This document shows positions 38,066-47,352 of a DNA stretch of 50,373 bases, in pieces; the stretch's first letter is position 1, and each line of letters starts with the position of its first letter. Under the pieces are notes generated by a model. The model worked only from the letters and a program-made list of their open reading frames with translations, was not told the origin of the DNA and made no database searches. Location of the stretch: positions 1-50,373 of the forward strand of contig NZ_QRBZ01000001.1 in assembly GCF_009833085.1 (NCBI RefSeq). The letters are read 5' to 3'. Both the position numbers and the translations under genes were made by a program. Source of the stretch: Nitrosomonas oligotropha (GTDB taxonomy: Bacteria; Pseudomonadota; Gammaproteobacteria; Burkholderiales; Nitrosomonadaceae).

Positions 38066-38350
38066 TCAACGCCACAAATCTTTTGTGCTGGTAGGGTCTC
38101 CGTTCTTGCCCGGTTTATAGGAGTAGATTTTCATCAGTCTGATGGGATTGTCTCGACGCTTGATAGTAGCTCCTACCCAGCAATTGAGGGAATTGCCACC
38201 GATTCCCTGATCGGCTGATTGCCGGGCTTGCCCTAAGATAGCTTCAGGTGGATTGCTGATTATGCACAGTTGTGCCAGTACGGCGTGCCATCGTGTTGCC
38301 GTTCCGCAACACGAAAGCCGTGCAGCAGGCCGCTTCGCGGTGGCAAAGAA
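38066..38350 (-). pseudogene. Possible gene fragment without a start codon
   Basis: In the 503-base gap 37872-38374 the reverse strand stays open for about 95 codons to a TGA at 38066-38068, reading WHAVLAQLCIISNPPEAILG and ending KPGKNGDPTSTKDLWR. The text looks protein-like but no upstream ATG exists, so it may be a decayed gene. The perfect inverted repeat CGTGTTGC/GCAACACG at 38292-38313 lies inside it. The remaining gap shows nothing else. Confidence 0.35.
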
Positions 38351-38374
38351 AATTGAACAGAATATGAGTATTAG

Positions 38375-38701
38375 TTAGTCAGCAACCTGGATAGCTGAAT
38401 GCACTCGTTCAAGCATCTTATTAGTCACGTTGTTACGGCGCTCAATTTGACTGACATAGGCTTGACTCACACCTAAACGCTGAGCCAATTGCTCTTGCGT
38501 GATACCAGCTTTGATTCGCGCTAGCGCTACGGGATTATCGACATAATCCTCGAGAACAAAAGGTTCATAGGTTTCATCCTGACTTGCTTCGCAAGCTGCC
38601 AGTTCTTTTTCAATCTGATCCTTCAGGACGCGATAAACTGCCATTGGTAACAGGACATATTCGTCTTTGCCTTGGATGGATTTGATTTTTTGCAGTGTCA
38701 T
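38375..38701 (-). CDS. Xre-family antitoxin (HigA-like), orphan
   Basis: A 108-residue protein with a C-terminal helix-turn-helix of the Xre type (ALARIKAGITQEQLAQRLGVSQAYVSQIERR). The N-terminal part (DEYVLLPMAVYRVLKDQIE) is typical of antitoxins that pair with RelE toxins. Its ATG overlaps the toxin stop codon (ATGA), the usual toxin-first order, but the toxin gene upstream is broken. It may act as a stand-alone repressor or an anti-addiction relic. Confidence 0.82.
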   Translation of the reverse strand: MTLQKIKSIQGKDEYVLLPMAVYRVLKDQIEKELAACEASQDETYEPFVLEDYVDNPVALARIKAGITQEQLAQRLGVSQAYVSQIERRNNVTNKMLERVHSAIQVAD

Positions 38702-38921
38702 TTGTAAGCATCTCCACGCGGTTTGATTTTCTCAATGGTAATAATTCTAACGATATCATGCCGTTCATAAATAACCCGCCAGCTGCCAACACTCAACCGG
38801 AAATAGGACTCACCTTCCAGTTTCTTGATATCAAGCGAACTATCATCAGGATTCCGGCCCAGTTGCTCCAATTTCTCAGCGATCCTAAAATTTCTTTTTG
38901 ATTTGCAGCCAGATCAATAAA
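38698..38921 (-). pseudogene. Decayed RelE/ParE-type toxin
   Basis: The end of a RelE-type toxin is clear (RIAEKLEQLGRNPD, then FRLSVGSWRVIYERHDIV and KIKPRGDAYK). Upstream, IDLAANQK continues it only after a one-base shift at an A5 run (38895-38899), consistent with loss of one A. Before that a TGA (38922-38924) ends the frame and no start is present. The toxin is therefore truncated and frameshifted. Confidence 0.75.
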
Positions 38922-39120
38922 TCACAGCAATAAATCATTATACTCAAGTACCTAGTCATAACAGAAAGCTCTCATGCTAATCAATAGAATGTCTCATTTT
39001 ATAAATTAAGATTCCAGATCGTGAATTTTTCATAAATATTATGTGAACTTTTTGTGAATATATGAATCTTACTTATGTCAGTTCTGATGACTTTAATAAA
39101 CTCTCACTCAGGAGATAAAA

Positions 39121-39363
39121 ATGAAAACAAGTCAAAATCTTTTTAGCACAGCTGTAAAAGTCACTTTCGTTTTATTTGGCGTTTTACCGCTGATCGGACT
39201 CATCACATTTGGCGATTTGCGTTCGCTCTCAGTAATGCAATCTGAAGTAAGCTGGTTAGAAATTGATTTAATTCTGGGAGCTGTGTTCTTTTTAAGCTAT
39301 CTTGTAATCGGTAGTGTAGCCGGAAATAAAACACGTTTACCCTTGAAGAAAATTTACGCTTAA
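39121..39363 (+). CDS. Small two-helix membrane protein
   Basis: An 80-residue protein with two hydrophobic helices (about 10-30, VKVTFVLFGVLPLIGLIT, and 46-66, IDLILGAVFFLSYLVIGSVA) and a basic C-terminus, so both ends are probably cytoplasmic. CAGGAG precedes the ATG and a strong terminator follows, marking it as a real monocistronic gene. The function is unknown. Confidence 0.7.
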   Translation: MKTSQNLFSTAVKVTFVLFGVLPLIGLITFGDLRSLSVMQSEVSWLEIDLILGAVFFLSYLVIGSVAGNKTRLPLKKIYA

Positions 39364-39380
39364 ATCTCTGTAAGCCAATT

Positions 39381-39413
39381 AGGCCAATGTGAATTAACCA
39401 TTGGCCTTTTTTT
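39381..39413 (+). terminator. Rho-independent terminator
   Basis: GGCCAATG and CATTGGCC pair around a 9-base loop, followed by seven T residues, 18 bases after the small membrane protein gene. The next 448 bases up to 39861 contain no gene I can support; a 74-codon reverse-strand frame (39544-39768) is not convincing. Confidence 0.93.
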
Positions 39414-39861
39414 ATGCATAAATCGGAAACAATCAGACACACCTCCGCCGCAAGGGCGGGAAATTGAATTCATAGGGATTAAGTGGCAATTTCCTCTCTA
39501 CGTCACGCCAAATATCCAATTTAACCTAACCCGCCCAACAACATCAGATAGGTTTCTCTGGTCTTGGATCGGAAGCATACGACAGTAAGAACGCTTCCCC
39601 ATTTCCATAATGTTGACCAAATCCAACCATCCGACCACACAATGTTAATGTGTAAGAAAACTTAGCTTGTACCAATGATGAGCAAACGATCGTGTGCCGA
39701 ATGAATTGACGCTCAGCAAAACCCTTACATAGTAAGCCGGGACAGCTTCCGGTGTTGACAATGGACAATCGGACTGAAAAGATTTTATGATATTATTCGA
39801 GCCCGATTGAGAGTTAATCCCATTGAATCGTAACTATTTGTTTAAATAAAAGGTAGCATAC

Positions 39862-41424
39862 ATGATTTTCTGGCGCGTAAAATCACTTGATGCCATCCTG
39901 GCAACTGCAGAAAAGAAAAGTCTCCACCGTACCTTGGGCGCATGGCAGTTAACGCTGCTGGGTATTGGCGCGATTATCGGTACCGGTATTTTTGTTTTGA
40001 CGGCCGAGGCTGCACAGAAAGCCGGGCCAGGTATGATGCTTTCCTTTGTCATCGCCAGTTTCGTATGCACCGTCGCAGCACTGTGCTATTCCGAGCTATC
40101 TTCCATGGTGCCCGTTTCCGGATCTGCCTATACTTATTCCTACGCGGTGCTGGGTGAATTGGTCGCATGGCTGGTCGGATGGGCGCTCATGCTGGAATAC
40201 TCCGTAGCCGCCAGCGCAGTTGCCGTCGGCTGGTCTGGCTATTTCGTCGGTCTTATGCAAAATTCGCTTGGGATAGAGATACCCTTTGCACTGGCGAATG
40301 GACCTTTTGCTGGCGGAATCATTAACTTACCGGCGGTTTTCATCTGCATACTGGTCATTGCACTCCTGGTTATTGGCACACGCGAAAGCGCGACATTTAA
40401 CGCCACACTGGTCGCCATCAAGATTGCCGCATTAACGCTTTTCATTGCGTTAACACTACCGGTTGCCAATCTGGAAAATTTCCAGCCCTTTTTACCGCTA
40501 GGAGAAGCGGGGGTAGTTGCCGCAGCATCGTCCATATTCTTCGCTTATGTCGGATTCGATGCGGTTTCCACCGCCGCGGAGGAAACCAAGGATCCGCAGC
40601 GCAATGTGCCCATCGGGCTGATCAGTTCGTTGGCAATCTGCACTGTCTTTTACCTGCTCATTTCAGCCGGGGCGATCGGCGCTATCGGTGCGCAACCACT
40701 GTTGGATGGAACCGGTAAGAATTTGGTGCCCGGCTCTTTGCAATTGGCCGAGCAATGCCAATCGCTGGCCGCTCTCGGACAGCAGCCGCTGGTTTGCTCG
40801 CGTGAAGCATTGGCGTTGGTGTTACGTGAGATTGGCTGGGAAAAAATTGGCAATTTTCTAGGGTTGACCGCTTTCCTGGCGCTGCCTTCGGTGGTTCTGA
40901 TGATGTTGTTCGGCCAGACGCGCATCTTTTTCGTCATGTCGCGCGATGGTCTGCTGCCGGAAGTTTTAAGCCGCATTCACCCGCGCTTCAAAACGCCGCA
41001 TATTGTCACTTACGTAACAGGCTTAGGTGTCATGACCGCCGCCGCTTTCCTGCCGGTTGGAAAACTGGCGGATATTTCTAATTCCGGAACGCTGTTCGCT
41101 TTTATGGTCGTAGCGTTTACCGTGATGATACTGCGCATCAAAGACAAGAACCGCGTGCGTCCTTTCCGGACACCCGCAGTTTGGCTGATCGGCCCGCTCG
41201 CCGTACTGGGTTGTATCACGCTGTTTTTCTTTTTACCAGCCGATGCAAAACTGGTGTTCCCGATCTGGTCAGGAATTGGATTGATTTTTTATTTTCTCTA
41301 TGGCTATCGCAAAAGCCACGTTGGCCGGGGCATTGATACACCCGCCGGTGGTGAAGATATCATCAGCCAGGTCCGGCCTCTGGCCGATTGTGATCCGGAC
41401 GGCACGAACAAAAAAGCTGAGTAA
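39862..41424 (+). CDS. APC-family amino acid permease (cationic amino acid transporter type)
   Basis: A 520-residue inner-membrane transporter with at least 12 hydrophobic segments. TM1 contains LLGIGAIIGTGIFVLTA with the Gly-rich unwound substrate loop of the APC superfamily. Further signatures are CYSELSSMVPVSGSAYTYSY (TM2-3) and FFAYVGFDAVSTAAEETKDP (TM6), and the C-terminus is charged. AAAGG lies 8 bases before the ATG. The substrate is unknown, perhaps a basic or neutral amino acid. It is convergent with hpnN, with only 13 bases between stop codons. Confidence 0.9.
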   Translation: MIFWRVKSLDAILATAEKKSLHRTLGAWQLTLLGIGAIIGTGIFVLTAEAAQKAGPGMMLSFVIASFVCTVAALCYSELSSMVPVSGSAYTYSYAVLGELVAWLVGWALMLEYSVAASAVAVGWSGYFVGLMQNSLGIEIPFALANGPFAGGIINLPAVFICILVIALLVIGTRESATFNATLVAIKIAALTLFIALTLPVANLENFQPFLPLGEAGVVAAASSIFFAYVGFDAVSTAAEETKDPQRNVPIGLISSLAICTVFYLLISAGAIGAIGAQPLLDGTGKNLVPGSLQLAEQCQSLAALGQQPLVCSREALALVLREIGWEKIGNFLGLTAFLALPSVVLMMLFGQTRIFFVMSRDGLLPEVLSRIHPRFKTPHIVTYVTGLGVMTAAAFLPVGKLADISNSGTLFAFMVVAFTVMILRIKDKNRVRPFRTPAVWLIGPLAVLGCITLFFFLPADAKLVFPIWSGIGLIFYFLYGYRKSHVGRGIDTPAGGEDIISQVRPLADCDPDGTNKKAE

Positions 41425-41437
41425 TTCGCTTTGCGTG

Positions 41438-44107
41438 TTAGGTATTCGCTTTAACCTCGGCAGCCGGAGCGCGAAGCAAAGCCGGTAGAATAATGAGTGT
41501 GCAGATCAAGGTAAAAGCGAGTCCCACAGTCAGCAGTATTCCCATACTCGCCGTACCCAAGTGCGACGAGAAGATTAAACTGGCAAAATCCACCAGCGCC
41601 GTCAGCGCACTATAGAAAATGGCCCGCGCGGTGCTGGTATGAATCAGAACTTCACTCACCAGCTCATTATTGATACTCCGGTACACCATGTGCAGACTGC
41701 TATCGATGCCGAGTCCGAGCAGGAGCGGCAAAGCAATGATGTTGGCAAAATTAAACGGCACATCCAGCAGGATGGTGAACGCCGCAGTGAACAAACTCGA
41801 CAGCAGCAGCGGCAATAGCACCAGCAAGGTATATTTAATACTGCGCAGCAACACCAGCAAAATGACCACCACACCAATCAGCGCCAAAGAGAATGCCTGA
41901 ACGAATGCCTGCACCACGGCTTCACCCGCTTCCAGACTGATCACCGGGACGCCGATGGCATGTGGCGCCACTTGTTGCACGGAACGGACAAAGCGCCGCA
42001 AGGCATCGTTATCGTTCAGATCCTCAACCGGATAAACCGCTAGCCGGTAACCGCCCGCATCGCTATGCCAACGGTCTTTAAACGCAACGGGCAAATCGCC
42101 CTCATCGAAAATAGTTGCTTCAGTCGCCGTGCGCAAACTTTGCAAAGCCAGCGGCAACATCGCCAGCAAATCGTCTTCGATGGTATATAACAGTTTACTT
42201 TTTTCATCGTTGCTGACTTTGTCCAATTGCGCGAACAAATGAGTCAGCGTCGACTTTAAAGCACTTACAGTAGCGGCCGATGGATGCTCAGGATGGCTGG
42301 CAGCAAATCGTTCCAATGCCGCAACCAATTCCCGTAACGCCTTATATTGCTCGGCCAGAATCGCATCGCTGGTGATCCGGATTTGCGGCGGCGGTGTCGC
42401 GGCAATCGGCCCTACCGTCAGCGCCATTTCCTGAATCAGAGAAAACTTTTCTTCCTGCTGCGCGGGTACAAAATCCAATACCGTGACAACTTTATTGACC
42501 TCTGGCAAATCAGCCAGCCGTTTCGCCAACGTTTCCGTTTCCTGCGGATTGTTAGCCAGCACTGCGATATGCCAAGGCGAAAGATCGGGCTCGGCCAGCA
42601 ATTCCCGGAAAGTCTGTACCGCGCCCCCCTTCGGGTCTTGCATATTGAGCAAATTGTAGTCGAATCGCACTTGCGGCAAGATTGCCAACGCTGCCACCGT
42701 CGCCACCAGCGTAACCGCGTAGGTTGCTTTGTGCCACTTCAACGAAAACTCCAGCACCTTGCCAACCGAACTTTTTTTAGCCGGTTTTGCCACCGCTTTT
42801 TTCGGCAGATAGCGCAACAATGCCGGGCCGATGATAAGCGTGACCAGCAAACTGATGATCATACCGGTTCCGGAAATGATACCGAGTTCGGCCACTCCGC
42901 TGTAATCGGTCGGCATGAAGGCATAGAACCCGATCGCATTGGTGACGGTACACGCAGTCAAGGCCGCTCCGGCATCGCCGCCGGAGATATGGATGGCTTC
43001 AGCCGGGGAATGATTGTTTTCCAGCACTTCGCGATAGCGCAGCAGAAAATGGATTGCAAAATCTGCTCCCAGGCCGATATACAGTACGGCAAAAGCGATG
43101 GAAATCAGATTCAGATGACCGACAACCGCAGTGGCAAATGTCGCCGTCAAAATCAATCCCATCAACAGACACACCAGCACATTGAGGATCAGCCCTCCGT
43201 TACGCATGGCGAAGAAAAGCACGACGCCGACCAGTACAAACGTGATAATTCCGGCATATTCCATACCGCGCAGCGAGCTGTTGAGCTCCTCTTCGGCCAG
43301 GGCCACCTCGCCGGTAATGCGTAAGCGGATTGGACTACCCTCCGTGATGCCGACACTTTCCGCCGCGGCATGCAACGCGGCAATGGATTGTTCGGCTGGA
43401 AACAGCTGAGAAAAATCAAGCCGCGGCTTGATGATGATGAGTTCCTGGTAAGTGTTTTTTTGCGCTTCGCCGCTGAACATGGTCTGCCATGACAATGCTC
43501 TGGGAGAACCATTCAGCCGCGCTTCCAGGGTTGCGTTGACGCCCTTCAATACCGGACGCAATTCAATGCTCCGTCCCTTGTTCAACTCATCCACCGCGCT
43601 GGTCAGCACATCGGCAAAAGCAGCCAGCGAAGGATCCTGGCTGATGCGAGTGATCAAGGGTTGCGCCGCGGCCAAGCTATCGGTAATCCGTTCAAGCTCG
43701 GGAATGCTTTGATACAGCAATCCGTTGCGCGCGGTGAAGTCGTCCACTCGCGGAGAATAAACATCGTAAAAATTACTGGAATCTTGCTTTAACCGCGCGG
43801 CCAGATTCTCGGTTGCCACGCGCACCTGTTCCGGCGTGGGTGCATCCAAGACAATGAGCAGTGTATCGATGTCTTGCGGGAATGATTCGTTATAGCGCTT
43901 CAGATTGACACGAAACGGCAAGTCTTCGGACAGCATCTCGGCAGTATCGGTATTCATACCCAAATTGCGCGAGACATAGATGCCGCTGACGATTGCGATC
44001 AATAGCGCGGCTAGCAGGACCCACAACGCATACTGATAGGAAAATGTGGTCCAACGCGCAAAAATGGCATGAACACGGCTATGGGAAGTTTCCACTGGTG
44101 TTGTCAT
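41438..44107 (-). CDS. hpnN: Hopanoid-associated RND transporter HpnN (MMPL family)
   Basis: An 889-residue RND/MMPL protein with the usual duplicated layout: TM1, a large periplasmic loop (about 55-270), TM2-6 (with VLYIGLGADFAIHFLLRYRE), TM7, a second loop (about 500-720) and TM8-12 (with LLLGLGIDSSLHMVYRS). The two GxGxD-type motifs in the TM4 equivalents are the proton relay region. The opening LGMNTDTAEMLSEDLPFR is typical of HpnN, which moves hopanoids to the outer membrane. No other hopanoid gene is in the window. Confidence 0.85.
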   Translation of the reverse strand: MTTPVETSHSRVHAIFARWTTFSYQYALWVLLAALLIAIVSGIYVSRNLGMNTDTAEMLSEDLPFRVNLKRYNESFPQDIDTLLIVLDAPTPEQVRVATENLAARLKQDSSNFYDVYSPRVDDFTARNGLLYQSIPELERITDSLAAAQPLITRISQDPSLAAFADVLTSAVDELNKGRSIELRPVLKGVNATLEARLNGSPRALSWQTMFSGEAQKNTYQELIIIKPRLDFSQLFPAEQSIAALHAAAESVGITEGSPIRLRITGEVALAEEELNSSLRGMEYAGIITFVLVGVVLFFAMRNGGLILNVLVCLLMGLILTATFATAVVGHLNLISIAFAVLYIGLGADFAIHFLLRYREVLENNHSPAEAIHISGGDAGAALTACTVTNAIGFYAFMPTDYSGVAELGIISGTGMIISLLVTLIIGPALLRYLPKKAVAKPAKKSSVGKVLEFSLKWHKATYAVTLVATVAALAILPQVRFDYNLLNMQDPKGGAVQTFRELLAEPDLSPWHIAVLANNPQETETLAKRLADLPEVNKVVTVLDFVPAQQEEKFSLIQEMALTVGPIAATPPPQIRITSDAILAEQYKALRELVAALERFAASHPEHPSAATVSALKSTLTHLFAQLDKVSNDEKSKLLYTIEDDLLAMLPLALQSLRTATEATIFDEGDLPVAFKDRWHSDAGGYRLAVYPVEDLNDNDALRRFVRSVQQVAPHAIGVPVISLEAGEAVVQAFVQAFSLALIGVVVILLVLLRSIKYTLLVLLPLLLSSLFTAAFTILLDVPFNFANIIALPLLLGLGIDSSLHMVYRSINNELVSEVLIHTSTARAIFYSALTALVDFASLIFSSHLGTASMGILLTVGLAFTLICTLIILPALLRAPAAEVKANT

Positions 44108-44375
44108 TGTTCTGAAGAGGAGTTGAAACGATCAGTAATGAATATTGCCTGCGCGAAATCACGGGTGCTAGCGGTCATGGTATTGAGATGCGCCGGTTGA
44201 TTTTTCGCGCACAATAGGTGGTCAAATTGCACTGAATGATCTTTCAGTTGGGTTAAATATGCTGATTTTACATTAAAAACTTGATCTTACGGCAATTAGT
44301 CACAGCACGAATTTAACCTTCTGATAATTATCACTCTTCAGTCTGATGAAACACACCACTATCCTCAGGAGATTC

Positions 44376-45011
44376 CTACTGCTTTTTGTAGCGGTGTTTG
44401 AGATACTCAATCACCGGCGGTGTTATCGATAGAATGATGATCGCAAGAATGATGAGTTTGAAATTTTGCTGCACCATGGGCAACTGCCCAAAATAAAACC
44501 CGGCATAAACAAACGTTGCAACCCATAGCACGGCGCCCACTATGTTATACACAATAAAGGTGCGGTAAGGCATCGTCCCGATACCCGCGACAAAGGGCGC
44601 AAAGGTCCGGATGATGGGAATGAAGCGTGCGATGATGATGGTTTTGGTGCCATGTTTCAGATAAAAGGCTTGGGTTTTTTCGAGGTATTCCCGTTTAAAA
44701 AAGCGCGAATTCTGCGAAGCAAATACTTTTGCTCCCACCGTTTTGCCTATCCAGTAATTCACAGAATCACCCAGAATACCGGCCAAACTTAAGCCAGCAA
44801 ATAAGACATGCGGATTAAGCTGAGAACCCTCCAGCGACGCCAGAGATCCTGCCGCGAATAACAGGGAATCGCCCGGCAGAAGCGGCAACACAACGAGCCC
44901 GGTCTCACAAAACACGATCAGGAAAAGAATGCCATAAATCCACAACCCGTATTCTGAAGCAAGCTGTTGCAAATGCCTGTCGATATGAAGAATGAAATCA
45001 ATAAGAAACAT
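44376..45011 (-). CDS. DedA-family membrane protein
   Basis: A 211-residue integral membrane protein with the DedA/SNARE-associated core: [28 protein letters not shown], and [20 protein letters not shown] followed by more transmembrane segments. Relatives scramble or transport polyprenyl phosphate and phospholipids and support envelope integrity. The key acidic and Arg residues (Glu35, Asp48, Arg in ARFIPIIRT) are present. Monocistronic; the exact lipid is unknown. Confidence 0.93.
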   Translation of the reverse strand: MFLIDFILHIDRHLQQLASEYGLWIYGILFLIVFCETGLVVLPLLPGDSLLFAAGSLASLEGSQLNPHVLFAGLSLAGILGDSVNYWIGKTVGAKVFASQNSRFFKREYLEKTQAFYLKHGTKTIIIARFIPIIRTFAPFVAGIGTMPYRTFIVYNIVGAVLWVATFVYAGFYFGQLPMVQQNFKLIILAIIILSITPPVIEYLKHRYKKQ

Positions 45012-45117
45012 AAATAATTGTGGGAAGAATGAGAACGTTAGCCATCGGACTCCGGATGGAGAGACATGCTTAAACCAGGAAAGAATCCAGTTTGGGTAAG
45101 TTTAACTGGAAGAACAG

Positions 45118-45151
45118 AAAAAATCTCCCGGAATATCGCTTTATTTCCGGG
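45118..45151 (-). terminator. Rho-independent terminator of the TSUP permease gene
   Basis: On the reverse strand CCCGGAA and TTCCGGG pair around a 12-base loop, and six T residues follow after GAGA. It lies 13 bases after the stop codon. Confidence 0.82.
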
Positions 45152-45163
45152 AAATTGTTTTAG

Positions 45164-46144
45164 CTACAACGCAATGAGCGCTTTATAGAGATTGAAACAA
45201 CTGATCGTGATGATCAGAATACCCACGAGTATTAGTAAAGTACGCGCATGAAACTTCTTGCATAAATAAGCAGCGAAAGGCGCCGCAAACAAACCGCCGA
45301 AAACCAATCCGATAATCAACGGCCAGTGATCGGTTTCCATCAGGAGTGCAAACGTCGCTGCGCTGGCCAATGTCAGGAAAAATTCCGCAAAATTCACCGA
45401 TCCGATGGTTGTGCGCGGATCTGTGCCTGTTCCTACCAAGGTTGAAGTCACAATAGGCCCCCAGCCACCACCGCCCGCTGCATCCATGAATCCGCCGAAA
45501 CAGGCCAATTTACCAACATGCTGAGGCTCATCCTTTCGAGTACTCAGTTGCCGGAAAGCTTTACTGAGAATATAAACACCCAGCAGAACCAAGTAAGCGG
45601 AAATGAAAGGCTTGAATAACGCGCTATTGACATGCGTGACTAAAAACGCGCCCAAGATACCACCCAACACACCCGGCACCAGCAAGCGAGTGAACAATTG
45701 TTTATTGACATTACCGAATTTGGCATGCGCAATGCCTGAAACACCCGTGGTAAATATCTCAGCGATATGCACACTGGCGCTGGCGGCAGCCGGACTTGCA
45801 CCGGAGGCTAATAAAAAAGTGGTTGCGGTAACACCGTAAGCCATACCCAAAGCACCATCGACCACTTGCGCAAGAAAGCCAACGGCAACAGCGCTCCAGA
45901 AAATCCTGCTATCGAGCGTGCTACTAATAATCTGCCAGCTTTCTCCCAAGTCCTGCGCAAGGAAAAAGCGAATGACTAAAAATGCGATCAGCAAAACCAA
46001 TACAACAACAGCAAACCATACGGCAGCACGCAAAAAAGGATGTGCATCCAAATGGGAAACAGTATCTTCGACAGGCGGCAATCCTAATTGCTGATGTTCC
46101 TCATTGACGGGATTGGATGTCAGATCAAGATTGCGTATTTTCAT
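45164..46144 (-). CDS. Sulfite exporter TauE/SafE (TSUP) family permease
   Basis: A 326-residue membrane protein with an N-terminal extension of about 40 residues before the first helix (FAVVVLVLLIAFLVIRFFLA). The family core begins at FLAQVVDGALGMAYGVTATTF, repeats as FGGFMDAAGGGGWGPIVTST, and is made of about eight helices. TSUP proteins export or import sulfite, sulfonates or other organosulfur anions; the substrate here is unknown. Monocistronic with a clear terminator. Confidence 0.92.
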   Translation of the reverse strand: MKIRNLDLTSNPVNEEHQQLGLPPVEDTVSHLDAHPFLRAAVWFAVVVLVLLIAFLVIRFFLAQDLGESWQIISSTLDSRIFWSAVAVGFLAQVVDGALGMAYGVTATTFLLASGASPAAASASVHIAEIFTTGVSGIAHAKFGNVNKQLFTRLLVPGVLGGILGAFLVTHVNSALFKPFISAYLVLLGVYILSKAFRQLSTRKDEPQHVGKLACFGGFMDAAGGGGWGPIVTSTLVGTGTDPRTTIGSVNFAEFFLTLASAATFALLMETDHWPLIIGLVFGGLFAAPFAAYLCKKFHARTLLILVGILIITISCFNLYKALIAL

Positions 46145-46368
46145 GAGCTTAGCTTTATATAACCTTTAAAATGCGCTGCACTATAGCCGCACCTGAACAT
46201 AATTTGAAATAATATTTAGTAATATACTTATAGCGATAAGTTAGAGCTATCGCTGGGTGCGGTATCCGGCAAAAATGCGATCGCAACCAAAGAATACGCT
46301 GGAATCGGATTGGAGTTTGTTTGAATCAGATAAAGGAAAAATCAGAAAAACACCAGAACAGCAATGAG

Positions 46369-46695
46369 TTAATCGCTTCCACTACTATCACTGTTATCTT
46401 TAATCATATCGGGAGTATCGCTGGCATTTGGCCATGTACTGAACGGAAACGGGCGTTGCTCGCTGTTAAAAGTCAGGAAGTTCATGATCTGATGGATATA
46501 GATGCTTAGACTCTGACTGAATCCAAGTAAAAATTCATTCGTTTTTCCGGTTAGTATTAACGTGGCAAATTGGAAAAATAAGATACCAATGACCAATGAA
46601 TTAGAAAATCCATAAATGAACATGAAGAAAAGCATAAAAAGTCCACGCTGCCAGTTTTCTCTTTTCTGAATTCTTTGTTTAATTTCTTCATTCAT
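46369..46695 (-). CDS. DUF4389 membrane protein
   Basis: A 108-residue protein with two hydrophobic helices (about 17-46, RGLFMLFFMFIYGFSNSLVI, and 46-68) followed by GKTNEFLLGFSQSLSIYIHQ and an amphipathic stretch ending TFNSEQRPFPFSTWP, which is the DUF4389 pattern. The C-terminal tail is Asp/Ser-rich and probably cytoplasmic. The function is unknown. The gene is monocistronic. Confidence 0.85.
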   Translation of the reverse strand: MNEEIKQRIQKRENWQRGLFMLFFMFIYGFSNSLVIGILFFQFATLILTGKTNEFLLGFSQSLSIYIHQIMNFLTFNSEQRPFPFSTWPNASDTPDMIKDNSDSSGSD

Positions 46696-46807
46696 TTTAT
46701 TTTTCCGTAATTTGATGCAGTCACATTACGCGATCTGCATATAGAAAAACAAGGATACCACTTTGCTGGATTTGCTTGAGTTGAATCAGATAATGCTATT
46801 TTTTCGC

Positions 46808-47302
46808 TTATATGCGAACCGATTTCCAGTAGTTGGATTGCCAGTAAACATGGTCTAACCGGGATATTGTGACACCTTTCTTTTCGGAGGCATGTAGAAA
46901 TTTATTTTTTTCCAAATAAATTCCAACATGATTTGAACTCGGACCCGTTTTGAAGAATATCAGATCACCTGCTCTTAAATCGTTTTTCCTGATTTCTTTC
47001 CCAACCATCATTTGCATTCTGGTTGTTCTAGGCAGATGCATTCCAAGTTTTGATTTGAATGTAAGATGCACGAAACCCGAACAATCGATTCCGCGTTGAC
47101 TCATTCCGCCACGCTGATACCGCACCCCTTGCCACTCATTAAATTGGGAATAGAGTGCTTTCTTAATGTGGCCGGAATCTGTTGATTTATTGACTGGCGG
47201 GCGCGAACCCTGTTTTACCGAAGGTTTTTCCTGAAGGGATCCACAACTCACCAAGAAGCTGATGCCAATAAATATAATAAGCCGAGAAATAATCCTTTTC
47301 AT
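46808..47302 (-). CDS. NlpC/P60 (C40) peptidoglycan hydrolase lipoprotein
   Basis: A 164-residue lipoprotein with its lipobox Cys at 20 (FLVSCGS) and an NlpC/P60 domain. The catalytic Cys74 is in GIDCSGFVH, His125 in SNHVGIY and the third polar residue is probably His137 (FLHAS). RTTRMQM and RAGDLIFF are typical blocks. Relatives such as Spr/MepS cut peptide cross-links in murein for cell growth. It is outer-membrane anchored and acts in the periplasm. Monocistronic. Confidence 0.93.
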   Translation of the reverse strand: MKRIISRLIIFIGISFLVSCGSLQEKPSVKQGSRPPVNKSTDSGHIKKALYSQFNEWQGVRYQRGGMSQRGIDCSGFVHLTFKSKLGMHLPRTTRMQMMVGKEIRKNDLRAGDLIFFKTGPSSNHVGIYLEKNKFLHASEKKGVTISRLDHVYWQSNYWKSVRI

Positions 47303-47352
47303 TGATAAGGCGCTTTACTCTATAACCAATTAAAAGTAAGTTCTTACAGCGA

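Noticed and set aside
39544..39768. A 74-codon reverse-strand frame before the permease
   Set aside because: There is no ribosome-binding site, no domain and no partner; it cannot be told from a chance open frame.
42347..43324. A 325-codon forward-strand frame inside hpnN
   Set aside because: It is antisense to the complete HpnN gene and has the same Arg/Gln/His shadow composition and no domain.
46232..46254. Inverted repeat AGCGATA/TATCGCT as a terminator
   Set aside because: It has no T-run on either strand and lies before the 5' end of the TSUP gene, so at most it is an unexplained palindrome.
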